Shown one piece after another: positions 44,170-54,300 of a stretch of DNA of 64,000 nt. The stretch spans positions 62,001 through 126,000 of the forward strand of contig CAMJBH010000001.1 in NCBI GenBank assembly GCA_946403855.1. The letters run 5' to 3'. Each line of letters starts with the position of its first letter. Position 1 is the stretch's first letter. The stretch is from an uncultured Bacteroidales bacterium (GTDB lineage Bacteria; Bacteroidota; Bacteroidia; Bacteroidales; UBA932). Made by a program: the position numbers and the translations under genes. Below the pieces are notes generated by a model. That model did no database searches. It was not told where the DNA came from and saw nothing but the letters and a program-made list of their open reading frames with translations.

Positions 44170-44242
44170 CCTGCAGGGGTACTGTCCTCTGGGGCCCGTT
44201 AAGCATGGGGAAAAGGGCCCCGGAGGACAGTACCCCTGCAGG
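44170..44242. repeat. 28-bp inverted repeat between divergent htrA and dnaN
   Basis: Arms 44170-44197 and 44215-44242 are inverted repeats with one mismatch, separated by 17 bases. Because both flanking genes point away from it, it is not a normal gene-end terminator. Its arm (TGCAGGGGTACTGTCCTC) resembles the arm of the element at 15244-15276 (TGCCGGGGCAGTGCCCTC). Confidence 0.6.
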
Positions 44243-44291
44243 AGGCAAATACAAAAAGTCAAAAGCTGTGCCAAATGTCACGATATTTTAT

Positions 44292-44299
44292 TATTTTTG
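44292..44299 (+). promoter_or_regulatory. Promoter -7 box of dnaN
   Basis: TATTTTTG lies 25 bases before the chosen dnaN ATG at 44325. The in-frame ATG at 44301 would fall at or before the transcription start, which supports the later start. Confidence 0.5.
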
Positions 44300-44324
44300 C
44301 ATGGATAATAACAAAAATAAAGAT

Positions 44325-45443
44325 ATGGAATTCATTGTATCTAGCGCAGAACTTCTGAAGGGAGTATTGAACGTGTCAAAGGCCATTCCCGCCAAGACAT
44401 CCCTCCCCATCTTGGAAAACTTCCTCTTCGTACTCGGAGACGGCCGTCTGGAGATTACCGCTTCCGACCAAGAGCTCACGCTGCGCACCTCAGTACCGGT
44501 GGACGTCAAGACTCCCGGACAGATGGCAGTGCCTGCCCGTCAGCTTACCGACCTGTTAAAAGCTCTCCCGGACCAGCCTCTAACCATAAAAGTTAAGTCT
44601 GAAGGATCGTTCGAGTGCATATGGAGCAACGGAAACTCATCGCTCCCCTTCTTCCCTGCATCGGACTATCCCGCCATCAAGGGCGTCGGAGAGGATGCGG
44701 AGACCATAATCTTCCCCGCCCAGTCGCTTGCCGACGGCATCAGCGGCACCATCTACGCCACTGCAGACGACGAGATGAGGCCCGCAATGAATGGTATCTT
44801 CTTCGACATAGACACCACCAGCACTACCCTGGTAGCATCCGATTCACACAAACTTATCTGCTACACCACCACAGACGTGAAGGCGGAGCAGAAGTCTTCG
44901 TTCATCCTGCACAAGAAGCCGGCAGCAGTGCTGCGTTCACTCCTGGACCGCGGAGAAGAGGATGTAGAAGTGAAGTTCGACGCATCAAACGTGCTCTTCA
45001 CCTACGGCCCCACCACCATGGTGTGCCGTCTCATCGTGGGCAAATACCCCAAATACAGGGACGTCATCCCCCAGAATAACTCCAACGTGCTGAGGATAGA
45101 CCGCGTACAGCTGCTCAACACAGTGCGCCGCGTGTCCGTATGTGCGAACAAGGCCTCCAACCACGTCAAGTTCAATCTTTCTCCCGGACAGCTGGAAATC
45201 ACAGCCCAGGACCTCGGATTCGCCCTTGCGGCATACGAGAAGCTCGAGTGCGACTACGCCGGCGAGAATCTGGCCATCGGATTCAAGTCCTCTTTCCTGG
45301 TGGATATACTGAACAACATGAGCTGCGAGAACCTGGTCATGAAATTCATGGACGCAAGGCGCGCGGCCCTCATCATTCCTTCCGAAGAAGAAGAATCCAG
45401 CGAGAAGATTTGCGGCATCCTCATGCCGATCATGATTTCTTAG
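44325..45443 (+). CDS. dnaN: DNA polymerase III beta subunit (sliding clamp)
   Basis: This is a 372-residue beta clamp that encircles DNA and tethers the replicative polymerase. It opens MEFIVSSAELLKGVLNVSKA and has PILENFLFVLGDGRLEITASD in domain 1. The partner-binding cleft region and the C-terminal end (EKICGILMPIMIS) are typical of Bacteroidota clamps. The open frame extends back to 43950 and ATG 44301 is possible, but 44325 gives the normal length and start. It is followed after 4 bases by a DnaQ-like exonuclease, an arrangement that suggests joint use at the replisome. Confidence 0.95.
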   Translation: MEFIVSSAELLKGVLNVSKAIPAKTSLPILENFLFVLGDGRLEITASDQELTLRTSVPVDVKTPGQMAVPARQLTDLLKALPDQPLTIKVKSEGSFECIWSNGNSSLPFFPASDYPAIKGVGEDAETIIFPAQSLADGISGTIYATADDEMRPAMNGIFFDIDTTSTTLVASDSHKLICYTTTDVKAEQKSSFILHKKPAAVLRSLLDRGEEDVEVKFDASNVLFTYGPTTMVCRLIVGKYPKYRDVIPQNNSNVLRIDRVQLLNTVRRVSVCANKASNHVKFNLSPGQLEITAQDLGFALAAYEKLECDYAGENLAIGFKSSFLVDILNNMSCENLVMKFMDARRAALIIPSEEEESSEKICGILMPIMIS

Positions 45444-45447
45444 GCAA

Positions 45448-46281
45448 ATGGAACTGAATCTACAGAAGCCCCTCCTCTTCTTCGACATAGAGAGCACGGG
45501 CTTGGATATTCCTGTGAACTCAATCATAGAGTTGAGTTTCGTCAAAGTCTTCCCCGGTGGCGAAGAGCGCATAAAGACCTGGAAGATAAAGCCTTGGGAC
45601 TACATCAACAAGTGTCAGAGGCGCATCGAACCGGCTGCTTCGGCAGTTAACGGAGTGACAGACGACATGCTGGTGGACTGTCCTACATTCTATGAACTCG
45701 CAGAGGAGATTGCCTCTTGGATCAAGGGCAGCGACCTGGCAGGTTTCAACTCCTGGAAATTCGACCTCCCCATGCTGGCGGAAGAATTCGAGCGCGCCGC
45801 CCTGGCCGGCAAGAAACTGGACGTGGACCTTCATGCACCGCGAATGGTGGATGTGCAGAACATCTTCCACGCCATGGAGCCGCGCAACCTCAAGGCCGCC
45901 TACCGTTTCTACTGCGGCGGGCAGGATTTCGACAATGCCCACACTGCAGAAGCCGATACTGTTGCGACCTACGAAGTGCTCAAGGCCCAGCTGGACCGCT
46001 ACCCCGACCAGCTTCGCAACGACGTGGAGCAGCTCTCATCTTTCGTGAGCCGCAAGGCTGTGGATTTCTCCGCGCACCTCATTTACAATGACGCAGGAGA
46101 AGCTGTGATCAACTTCGGAAAGCACAAGGGCAAGACCGCCCGCATGGTCTATATGACAGAGCCTTCATACTTTGCCTGGATCCAGCAGGGCAGCTTCACC
46201 CTCGACACCAAACGACAATTCGAAAAACTGGAAGAACAGTTCAAGCTTGAGAAGCTTGCTGAAAAATTCAAACGTAACTAA
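45448..46281 (+). CDS. DnaQ-like 3'-5' exonuclease (DEDDh family)
   Basis: This is a 277-residue exonuclease with all DEDDh motifs: Exo I FDIESTGLD, Exo II NSWKFDLPML and Exo III HTAEADTVATYE. The C-terminal 70 residues add a short INFGKHKGKTARMVYMTEPS domain (DUF3820-like), found in several DnaQ-like proteins of this phylum. It may be the proofreading epsilon subunit or a repair exonuclease. It lies between dnaN and nhaA; its stop is followed immediately by the nhaA ATG. Zero spacing suggests coupling. Confidence 0.88.
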   Translation: MELNLQKPLLFFDIESTGLDIPVNSIIELSFVKVFPGGEERIKTWKIKPWDYINKCQRRIEPAASAVNGVTDDMLVDCPTFYELAEEIASWIKGSDLAGFNSWKFDLPMLAEEFERAALAGKKLDVDLHAPRMVDVQNIFHAMEPRNLKAAYRFYCGGQDFDNAHTAEADTVATYEVLKAQLDRYPDQLRNDVEQLSSFVSRKAVDFSAHLIYNDAGEAVINFGKHKGKTARMVYMTEPSYFAWIQQGSFTLDTKRQFEKLEEQFKLEKLAEKFKRN

Positions 46282-47682
46282 ATGGCACTCATACCTATTT
46301 ACACCTGGAACAAAAGCATTCTGGCAATTAATAAACGCAGTAAAAGACTGTCGCGCCAGCCATGGTTCCAGGGTGTCCTCCTGTTGGCTTGTGTGGTGAT
46401 AGCCATGCTTCTGGCCAACCTGCCGCTGACCAGCCACTACTACCACTCGCTCCTTGAGACAGAAATCCAAGTCCACTTCGCCAGTCCAAACGGCACAGTG
46501 GATTTTATGTTCCCCAAGGACATGACGGTGGAGAAATTCATCAACGACATACTGATGGTGGTTTTCTTCTTTACCGTCGGGCTCGAGATAAAGCGGGAGA
46601 TTGCGCGAGGAGAGCTTTCTTCCGTCAAAAAAGCCCTTCTGCCGGTCATAGCTGCATTCGGCGGCGTGATCATGCCGGCCGTGATATTCACCATCGTCAA
46701 CCACGGCACCGCTGCAGCCAGCGGATGGGGCATCCCGACTGCCACCGACATAGCCTTCGCCGTGTGCATTCTGTCTGTGCTTTCCGACAAGGTTCCTGTG
46801 TCGCTCAAGGTTTTCCTGACCGCCCTTGCCATTGCCGACGACCTGATAGCCATACTGGTGGTGGCGTTTTTCTATGGCGGTAAAATCAACCTGGCGCTGC
46901 TTTCCGTGGCGCTTGTGGTCATCCTGTTCACCTTCCTGCTGCGCAAACTCGGAGAGAAGAAGATGTTCCCCTATTTCTTCTTGTCGGTTGTTGTGTGGAT
47001 TTTATTCTACTACAGCGGAATACATGCCACAATGTCCGGCGTGGTCATGGCCTTCCTCATCCCTTCGAAGCCCCGTTACAACAAGGCAATGTACTTCCAT
47101 AAACGCAACCGCTACATCGCCAAGGTGGACGCATACGACGGCATAGACGATGAGCCCTTCCCTAACGGAGCCCAGCGCCACTGCCTGCGGAAACTGCAGA
47201 ATATAGCCCATGATTCCATGGACATGAGCTACCGTGTGGAGCATTCTCTCGGTCCCTGGGTCAACTTCCTCATCATGCCTGTATTCGCACTGGCCAACGC
47301 CGGAGTACAGATAAACGACCCGTCCATGTTCAATGTCTTCACCTTCGATCCGGCCATGGGCGGAGTCGGACTGGGTATATTCCTGGGACTGCTGCTTGGC
47401 AAGCCCCTGGGCATTACACTCTTCAGTTGGCTGGCGATTAAGCTTAAAGTGTGCACCATGCCTAAGGATTCCACATGGCCCCTGTTCTTTGCCGTGGCCT
47501 GCCTGGGCGGTATAGGATTTACCATGAGTATTTTCGTGGACACCCTATCGTTCAGCGATCAGGCACCTGCTGTCATGGAGCACCTGCGCGACGCGGGCAA
47601 AATTGCAGTCCTTCTCGGTTCCGTCTGCGCCGGAGCATTTGGAAGCCTGCTCATCAATATAGTCAGTCGCCTAAAAAAATAG
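46282..47682 (+). CDS. nhaA: Na+/H+ antiporter NhaA
   Basis: This is a 466-residue inner-membrane sodium/proton antiporter with about twelve helices. FTVGLEIKREI, GWGIPTATDIAFAVCILSVL and ALAIADDLIAILVVAFFY carry the family signature; the two adjacent Asp in IADDL are the ion-binding pair. Compared with enterobacterial NhaA there is an insertion in the middle (residues about 250-300). It should work with the Na+-pumping NQR complex encoded in the same window to cycle sodium. It starts one base after the exonuclease stop. Confidence 0.95.
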   Translation: MALIPIYTWNKSILAINKRSKRLSRQPWFQGVLLLACVVIAMLLANLPLTSHYYHSLLETEIQVHFASPNGTVDFMFPKDMTVEKFINDILMVVFFFTVGLEIKREIARGELSSVKKALLPVIAAFGGVIMPAVIFTIVNHGTAAASGWGIPTATDIAFAVCILSVLSDKVPVSLKVFLTALAIADDLIAILVVAFFYGGKINLALLSVALVVILFTFLLRKLGEKKMFPYFFLSVVVWILFYYSGIHATMSGVVMAFLIPSKPRYNKAMYFHKRNRYIAKVDAYDGIDDEPFPNGAQRHCLRKLQNIAHDSMDMSYRVEHSLGPWVNFLIMPVFALANAGVQINDPSMFNVFTFDPAMGGVGLGIFLGLLLGKPLGITLFSWLAIKLKVCTMPKDSTWPLFFAVACLGGIGFTMSIFVDTLSFSDQAPAVMEHLRDAGKIAVLLGSVCAGAFGSLLINIVSRLKK

Positions 47683-47699
47683 GTTCATTATCAGCCACT

Positions 47700-47742
47700 T
47701 ATGAACAGACCCCTGGGATAATTTCCCAGGGGTCTGTTCATA
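47700..47742. terminator. Perfect hairpin between convergent nhaA and the GLUG lipoprotein gene
   Basis: A perfect 19-bp stem (47700-47718 with 47724-47742) with a 5-base loop lies 17 bases after the stop of each convergent gene. There is no T tract on either side, so it is a probable bidirectional terminator without a classic tail. Confidence 0.65.
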
Positions 47743-47758
47743 AACGATTGATCTACAG

Positions 47759-49465
47759 TTAGTTTCCGAAAGTGACTCCGGACAAATCTACAGATTCGCC
47801 GTTGCCGACAATCAGTCCTGCAAAGTTCTCTGCAGTTATCTCAGTGACTTCACCGCCCTTTGAGATCTGGCCTGCCACTTTACCGGTAACAGCCGTTTCG
47901 AGTTCTGCCACATTGCCGAACGCAATGCCGAGCTTGGAAGTTGCGCCACCCTCAACAGAGCTCTTGGAAGACACGGTGATGTTGGTAAACAACGAGGACT
48001 TGCTGCAGCGCATGCCGAGTATGCCGCCCACGGCGCCATTGCCGGCAGAATACACGCGGCCGTTGTTGGTACAGCCGTCGCACACAATCTTCGCTGACAC
48101 CTCGCTGTAGCCGAGTATGCCTCCGATGTGGTTGTTGCCAGTGGTGGAGGTTGCGGAAACCTCGCCGTTGTTGGTGCAGTTCTTATAAGTATAGGTGAAC
48201 AATCCGTCATCGGAATTGGAACGACCTGCATGACCGGCGATACCGCCGCAACGGGTCTTGGTCTTGGCGTCGGTCACGTTGCACTTGATGTTGCCGTTAT
48301 TGACGCAGTTCTCGTACAGCACCTTGCTGCCGTCGGTAGGAGTGCCGAAGTAACCGGTGATACCACCTACATAAGACCAGGAAGATGCAGTGTAATCTCC
48401 TTCGTTCCATTCAACGGTGCCGTCGTTGACGCAGTCCTTGAAGGTGACATCGACAAGGTTGTTCACATATCCGGTGATACCGCCCATTCGGGGAGTTCCG
48501 GTGCCTTCGTAGGTCACTTTACCGGAATTCGTACATGATGACACTACACCGTTGGCTTCAAGATGGCCGATGATACCGCCGACCTGCGAAGCATTAGCGG
48601 CGCCCTTGGCAGGGATTATCATGCCCACGGGACCCTTGTTGCGGCAATTGTTCACGGTCACGCCAGGTGCGGAATAACCGATGATACCACCTATGTGATG
48701 AGTACATTTGGTGGTGGCCACGATCTCCATAGAACTCTCGCAGTTGTCGAACGATGCCGTCTCGGCCGCATAACCTGCCACACCGCCGATATGGTACGTT
48801 CCGGAGCCGGCCTCGGCCGAATGAGTCAGGGTGCCGGCGACCTTGAGGTCTTTCACTGCTCCGTAAACCATGCGGAACACACCTACATGGGCGAACATGG
48901 GATCGACATCGGAAATGGTTTCGGTAGTCTCCAACTCGAGGGTTATAGTGTGGTTCTTGCCGTCGAAAGAGCACAGCAGCTGGTCGGCCGGCGCCTTGAT
49001 GGTAATGTCGGCATCGAGGGTGACTGTCTCGTCTGCAGCATATTCAGACGCAGCGAACGCTGCAAAGTCTTCGGCGCTCTTGATAGACAGAACCTTGGTA
49101 GGTGTAGGAGGCACATCGGGCCCGTCAGGGGCCTTGGCTGCCGCCTGCACCACTTTCACGGAGCGGCGATGGGCGGGAGCGTTGAAATACAACACGTCCT
49201 CCCTTGCCGATGTGGCCTCGTTCTTGGCCACGGTAACGGTAACCGTGGCGTTGCCGCTGCCGGAAGCAGGATCTACAGTAATCCAGTCCGCCTTGGTGCT
49301 GGCGGCCCAATTGTCGGCACAAGTAACGTCTATACTGACGGTACTTCCGTCGGCCTCTGCACTGATCTCAGTCTGGGACAGCGTGAGATCGGAGAAGACC
49401 GGATCTTTCTTGCCGCAGGCAATTACTGCCACTGCTGCAAATGCTAAAAAAATATACTTCTTCAT
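47759..49465 (-). CDS. BACON-domain lipoprotein with GLUG-type repeats
   Basis: This is a 568-residue surface lipoprotein (Cys17 in AVIAC). Residues about 25-105 are a BACON domain (LSQTEISAEADGSTVSIDV, WITVDPASGSGNATVTVTV, RSVKVVQAA). From about residue 180 onward there are at least seven GLUG-like repeats, each GGI.GY or GGI.GH followed by a C.N.G.V strand, which should form a right-handed beta-helix. Such tails act as adhesins or glycan binders. It lies 19 bases after susD in the same unit, in the position of a surface glycan-binding protein. The open frame reaches 49498, but the ATG at 49465 gives the proper signal. Confidence 0.8.
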   Translation of the reverse strand: MKKYIFLAFAAVAVIACGKKDPVFSDLTLSQTEISAEADGSTVSIDVTCADNWAASTKADWITVDPASGSGNATVTVTVAKNEATSAREDVLYFNAPAHRRSVKVVQAAAKAPDGPDVPPTPTKVLSIKSAEDFAAFAASEYAADETVTLDADITIKAPADQLLCSFDGKNHTITLELETTETISDVDPMFAHVGVFRMVYGAVKDLKVAGTLTHSAEAGSGTYHIGGVAGYAAETASFDNCESSMEIVATTKCTHHIGGIIGYSAPGVTVNNCRNKGPVGMIIPAKGAANASQVGGIIGHLEANGVVSSCTNSGKVTYEGTGTPRMGGITGYVNNLVDVTFKDCVNDGTVEWNEGDYTASSWSYVGGITGYFGTPTDGSKVLYENCVNNGNIKCNVTDAKTKTRCGGIAGHAGRSNSDDGLFTYTYKNCTNNGEVSATSTTGNNHIGGILGYSEVSAKIVCDGCTNNGRVYSAGNGAVGGILGMRCSKSSLFTNITVSSKSSVEGGATSKLGIAFGNVAELETAVTGKVAGQISKGGEVTEITAENFAGLIVGNGESVDLSGVTFGN

Positions 49466-49484
49466 AATTCTATCGTATTTAAAA

Positions 49485-51311
49485 TCACCAACCTGCATTC
49501 TGGTCCAGATTTTCGTTCAGCGTCACGCTGGATGCCGGGACTGGATACAAATATTTCTTTTCGCTCCAGTTGTACTGGGCGCGGTTGGCCTGGTACGGCA
49601 GGATATATCCGTGGTCGCCCTCGGACAGCCTGTGGTCTGTTCCGGAAAGAGTGGAACCGTTGTAGTTGATCGTGAGCACCTTGATACCGGCTTTCTCGGT
49701 CAGTTTGGCAGAAACCATGTTATCGGCCACGCCGTCTTCGTCCAGATCGAGCTCAGTCTCAATCGCAGGAATCCACATGCCGGTCTTCTGCTTCACGAGC
49801 AGCTCACCCATGTGCCAGCGCCTGATATCTTGCTGGCGCAGATTCTCCATGGTAAACTCAATGCCGCGTTCGCGCCTGATTTCCAGGATCTTGGGATCTG
49901 TGACGCCGGGGAAATAAGCCATCATGTAAGGATCGGCCGTGGTGGGATATATGCTCTTCACTCCGGCCCTCTCGCGCACCAGTTTCACAGAGGCGTTCCA
50001 AACCTCTTCGGTGCACTGTCCCAGCTCGGCCTTCGCCTCTGCATAGCTAAGAAGCACCTCGGCATAACGCATCAGAGGAACGTCGGTATAAGTGGCGGAA
50101 TTGATTTCATCGAGATCGACGCGGTCGTAGAGCCATTTGATAGGCTGGTAACCGGTCTTGGAATACACCAGGTCGGGGGCATAATGCACCTTGCCGCCGT
50201 TTCTGGTGAAGCCAGGGGTACGCATGGTCTGCGCAAGGCGCAGGTCGCGGCCCGTGCACTCCTCCCTAAAAGTAGCCTTGTAATAATCGGTGCCCGAGTA
50301 CTTGGAAGTGAAGGGCGTTCCGTCGAGCATCAGGTATGTCATCACGAAGTCGCGGTTGAACGCATACTGGGCATGCTGGGCATTCAGCATGTAGTCGTTG
50401 ATGGAGTACTTGGTGTTGTTGACCTGATAGGTGGCATCGTAATCGCGGGCCCAGATGAACTCTTTGGTGAGGTTGGCGCAGCCGTCCTCATTGGTGAACA
50501 GGTCGCGATACTGAGTGCTCCTCTTGGCGGGATTGTCGATGAGGCCATAGACGCCGGATTTCATAATCTCCTCGCAAGCCTTGACACACTCCTGCAGGTA
50601 CATGTTGCCTTCTTCCTTTTCGGCGGCCGTCCAGGCCTTGCCGGTGGAAGGATCCACATCGTGATACTTGCGGTATGTTCCTTCGAAGAGGCAGAAACGC
50701 GCCTTGTATGCAAGCGCCACATACTTATTGACATAGGTGGAGCGGGTGCGGTACTTGGCGTCACCGGAGCAGTTCTCGCAAGCGAAGTTAAGGTCTTCCA
50801 GAATCTTGGAGCACACGAACGAACGGGCATCGCGCGCCTTGTACAGATCTTCTTTGTTCTTCGGATCTATCACATGGTCGTAATACGGGCAGGCACCTAT
50901 CTGCTGCACCTTGCCTATATAGAACATGGCACGGAAGAAATGGCCTACGCCTTCGTAGTGCTTGTGCGTTTCCTCATCAACTTCTGCCTCGCCCATATGC
51001 TCGAGGTAGTAATTGACGGTGCGCAGGAAGCTCCAGCTCCAGCTCGTCATGTCTCCCACATCGTACTTGTCGGTGTAGAAATTGTAGAGCCCGTCCCATC
51101 CGTGGGTATCGGTGTAGCGGTCACCGTTCACAAAATCTATGATTTCCGGCACCCAGGAGCGGGTCATGGTGTTTGTGTAGATGACAAGGGACGTCTCGTC
51201 TTTGAAGAAATACTCACTCTCGATGGAGTTGGGATTCTCTCTGGTCAGAAAGTCGTTGCAAGACACGGCAAGCAGACAGACTGAAAGCAATGCTATTGTA
51301 TATCTTTTCAT
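49485..51311 (-). CDS. SusD/RagB-family nutrient-binding lipoprotein
   Basis: This is a 608-residue SusD-like protein with lipobox LLAVSC (Cys18). It begins NDFLTRENPNSIESEYFFKD, the usual SusD opening. TPR-like helices follow, and MRYAEVLLSYAEAKAELGQ and RRERGIEFTMENLRQQDIRRW are family hallmarks. SusD lids pair with SusC barrels to bind and import oligosaccharides or peptides. The gene follows susC by 16 bases. No glycoside hydrolase accompanies the pair, so the ligand cannot be guessed from context. Confidence 0.93.
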   Translation of the reverse strand: MKRYTIALLSVCLLAVSCNDFLTRENPNSIESEYFFKDETSLVIYTNTMTRSWVPEIIDFVNGDRYTDTHGWDGLYNFYTDKYDVGDMTSWSWSFLRTVNYYLEHMGEAEVDEETHKHYEGVGHFFRAMFYIGKVQQIGACPYYDHVIDPKNKEDLYKARDARSFVCSKILEDLNFACENCSGDAKYRTRSTYVNKYVALAYKARFCLFEGTYRKYHDVDPSTGKAWTAAEKEEGNMYLQECVKACEEIMKSGVYGLIDNPAKRSTQYRDLFTNEDGCANLTKEFIWARDYDATYQVNNTKYSINDYMLNAQHAQYAFNRDFVMTYLMLDGTPFTSKYSGTDYYKATFREECTGRDLRLAQTMRTPGFTRNGGKVHYAPDLVYSKTGYQPIKWLYDRVDLDEINSATYTDVPLMRYAEVLLSYAEAKAELGQCTEEVWNASVKLVRERAGVKSIYPTTADPYMMAYFPGVTDPKILEIRRERGIEFTMENLRQQDIRRWHMGELLVKQKTGMWIPAIETELDLDEDGVADNMVSAKLTEKAGIKVLTINYNGSTLSGTDHRLSEGDHGYILPYQANRAQYNWSEKKYLYPVPASSVTLNENLDQNAGW

Positions 51312-51327
51312 CGTTGTTTCCTCCCTT

Positions 51328-54300
51328 TTAGAATGTTACGTTTACACCCACTGCCAGCGACATGAAGGTCGGATAGGCAGTTCCGTTGAGGGTATTGGAA
51401 GAGAAATCGGTGTCGCCTCCGTCGATTCCTTCAGGATCGAGGTTGGGCGCCCATTTATGGAGAGGCGTCATGGTGAGAAGATTCTCGCCGTTCAGGAAGA
51501 GCTTGAGTCCCTGGAGTCCGAGAGTCTTGCAGACCTTTTCATTGAAAGAGTAGCTAAGTTCCACATTCTTCAGACGCAGATAAGCAGCATTCTGCATGTA
51601 GCGGGTATTCGGCGTGGAAAGCACGGTCTTCTTGTCGGTGCTGTTGGTCTGATAGGTAGTGGGGCGGGGCCAGTAGGCAGTGTCCCAGTTGGTACAGTTG
51701 CCTTCGGCGTCGAACTGGGCCACGGTGGGATTGCTGAGCCTGTGGATAGAAGGTGTGAAGTAGAAGAAAGGACGTGCGTACCTTCCCCAGAAGTAACCGG
51801 AATCGTAACCGGGATACCAGTCTCTCTTGCCGACTCCCTGGAAGAAGAGGTTGAGACCTATTCCGTTCCAGCTGGCGTTGAAGTTAAGACCGAAGCGGTA
51901 ACGCGGCAGGCTGTTTCCTATGACGCTCAAGTCTCCGTGGTCCTCAAGGGTGAGGCCGTTATACTCAATCTCGCCGTTCAGGTCCAGGTCGGCGAACTTG
52001 ACCTGACCGGGATATACCGCATTGTTGACTGTCTGCTTGAAGTTCTGGGTGGCTGAGTTTGCCACATCGTCCCAGTCTTTGTAAAGGCCCACCACGGTGT
52101 AGCCCCACATTTCGCCGAGTTCCATGCCCTCATAGTAATCGGGCTGACCCATATTGGTGATAAGGTTAGCGATCGTGCCGAACTTCTTGCCGTCGTTGCC
52201 GTTGAACTTGGTCACAAAGGAGCGGCTGTCCCAGAGGGAGCCCTTGACGCTGTAGCTGAATGGCTTGCCGCCAAGGTTGAACTGGTCTCTCCACTGAAGC
52301 GAGAGTTCCCAGCCGTCGGTACGGAGCTCTGCATTGTTGCCCTTCGGAACCGATGCACCGAACACTCCCGGGAGGGTTTCACCCGCCGTGTACATGTTGG
52401 TGGTCATGCGACGGTAGATATCGAAAGTAGCCGACAGACGGTTCTGCAGGATATCCAAATCGAGGCCCACATCATAAGTGGTGGAAGTCTCCCAGGTGAG
52501 CGATTCAGGCACCGTACTGGCAACACTGGTGACTATCGGAAGGTCGCCTCCGAGGGTGATGTCGGTAGCCTTGGAGAGGGTCATCTCGGAAGTATATTTG
52601 TACGGGGACACGCTGCCGTTGCCCATAGAGCCGGCGGAGACGCGTATCTTGAGATTGTCCAGGAAATTGCGGGACCACTTCATCCAGGGCTCGTCGGATA
52701 CCCTCCAGCCGAGAGAGAACGAAGGGAAGAAGCCCCAGCGGCTGTAGGTCGGGAACTTGGAAGAACCGTCGTAGCGTCCGCTCACTTCGAAGAGATAGCG
52801 GCTCAGAAGATTGTAATTAACCCTGAAGAAGGCGCCCATGTAGGCCCACTCGTTACCGGCCTGGGTAATGGTGGCCTCACCGTCCATAAGGGCGAATGAA
52901 GGCTTGTCGGTGGTGAATCCGACGCGAGTTGCATTCAAGGTGCTGTATGTACTCCATTCCACGTTGTAACCCAGAAGGGCCGTGAGAGAATGGTTCTTGC
53001 CCAGCTTCGGCGTCCAGGTGGCATAGGCGTTGGCGCTCTGATAGAGAGTATGGTAATCTATCTTCTGGAGCTTCTCGCCCGCGGTTGCACTTTCGGACAC
53101 GAATACTCCGGGATACTTGGAGTAGTCCACCATCTTCTGTACCAGCATATACTGACGCTCGGTGATATTGAACGAATAGTCAGCCTGGAACTTCAGGACA
53201 TCTTTCCAAAGGTCAATGTCCAACGCTGTCTTGTTCCTGAGGTACAAATAGTTGTCCTTGCGGTAGTTCTTGCCTTCGGCGTAGGCTGCATAACCGGTAC
53301 CCACCGCTGCAGGAGTCCAAGAACCGTCGGGGTTGGTGAGTCCAACCATAGGGTTGGCCCAGTGTTCCATGATTCGCATGACGCTCTGGCCTGCCTGCTG
53401 ACGAGGCAGGTAGGTGTCGTCGATGGAAATGCTCATGTTGTCGGAGAGCTTGAGCCAGGGACGGATCTTGAGGGTGCCTTTTGCCCTGAGATTGTACTTT
53501 TTGTAATCCTCGTTACCCACTTTGAACACACCCTGCGAATCGTAGAAACGGCCGGAAATGTAGTAGTCGGCATTCTCGTTTCCTCCAGAGACGGACAGAT
53601 TGTGCTCCGTTGAATAATGGAAGTCACGATAGAATGCTCCGAGCCAGTCGAAGTTGTCGTAGTAGGCATAACCGAAGCCGGACACATCGTAATTCTCTTC
53701 CACCTTGGGGAGGCTGGGATCCAGTTTGCGGCGGGCGATCTCGTCGTAGATAGCCTGCGAATAAGGAGCCTTGTTGTCGAGGTGGTTGAGCCTGGACTTG
53801 GATCCGTTGTAGTATCCGTCGTACACGGCGATCCAGATGTCCAGCCACTCGTTGGAGTCGTGAATGTCATCGGGAATGACTGTCCTGCGGTTCACGATGA
53901 ACGATCCATTATAGTTGACCACGGGACGGCCCTTGGTGGCGTTCTTGGTTGTGATGAGAATCACACCGAAGGCTCCCCTTGCTCCGTAAACGGCGGTGGA
54001 GGAAGCGTCCTTAAGCACGGATACGCTCTCAACGTCCTGAGGGTTGACCATTGCCAGGCTGCCTTCCACGCCGTCGATCAGCACCAGCGACGAACCGCCT
54101 GCGCCAATCGATCCAGTGCCACGCACATTGTAAGAACCGCCGTGCGACGGCTTGGAGTCGTTGAAGGTGATATTCAGACCGGCAATCTCGCCCTGCAGCG
54201 CACGGCTGAGGTTGGACGAAGCGCGGTTGGCAATGACTTCGGTGCCCACGGCATCGACGGCGCCCACAAGGTCGCGCTTTTTCATGGTGGCGTAACCTAC

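Noticed and set aside
43950..44324. Extended start of dnaN (including ATG 44301)
   Set aside because: The extension covers repeats and the promoter box; the clamp family begins at 44325, and 44301 would lie at the transcription start.
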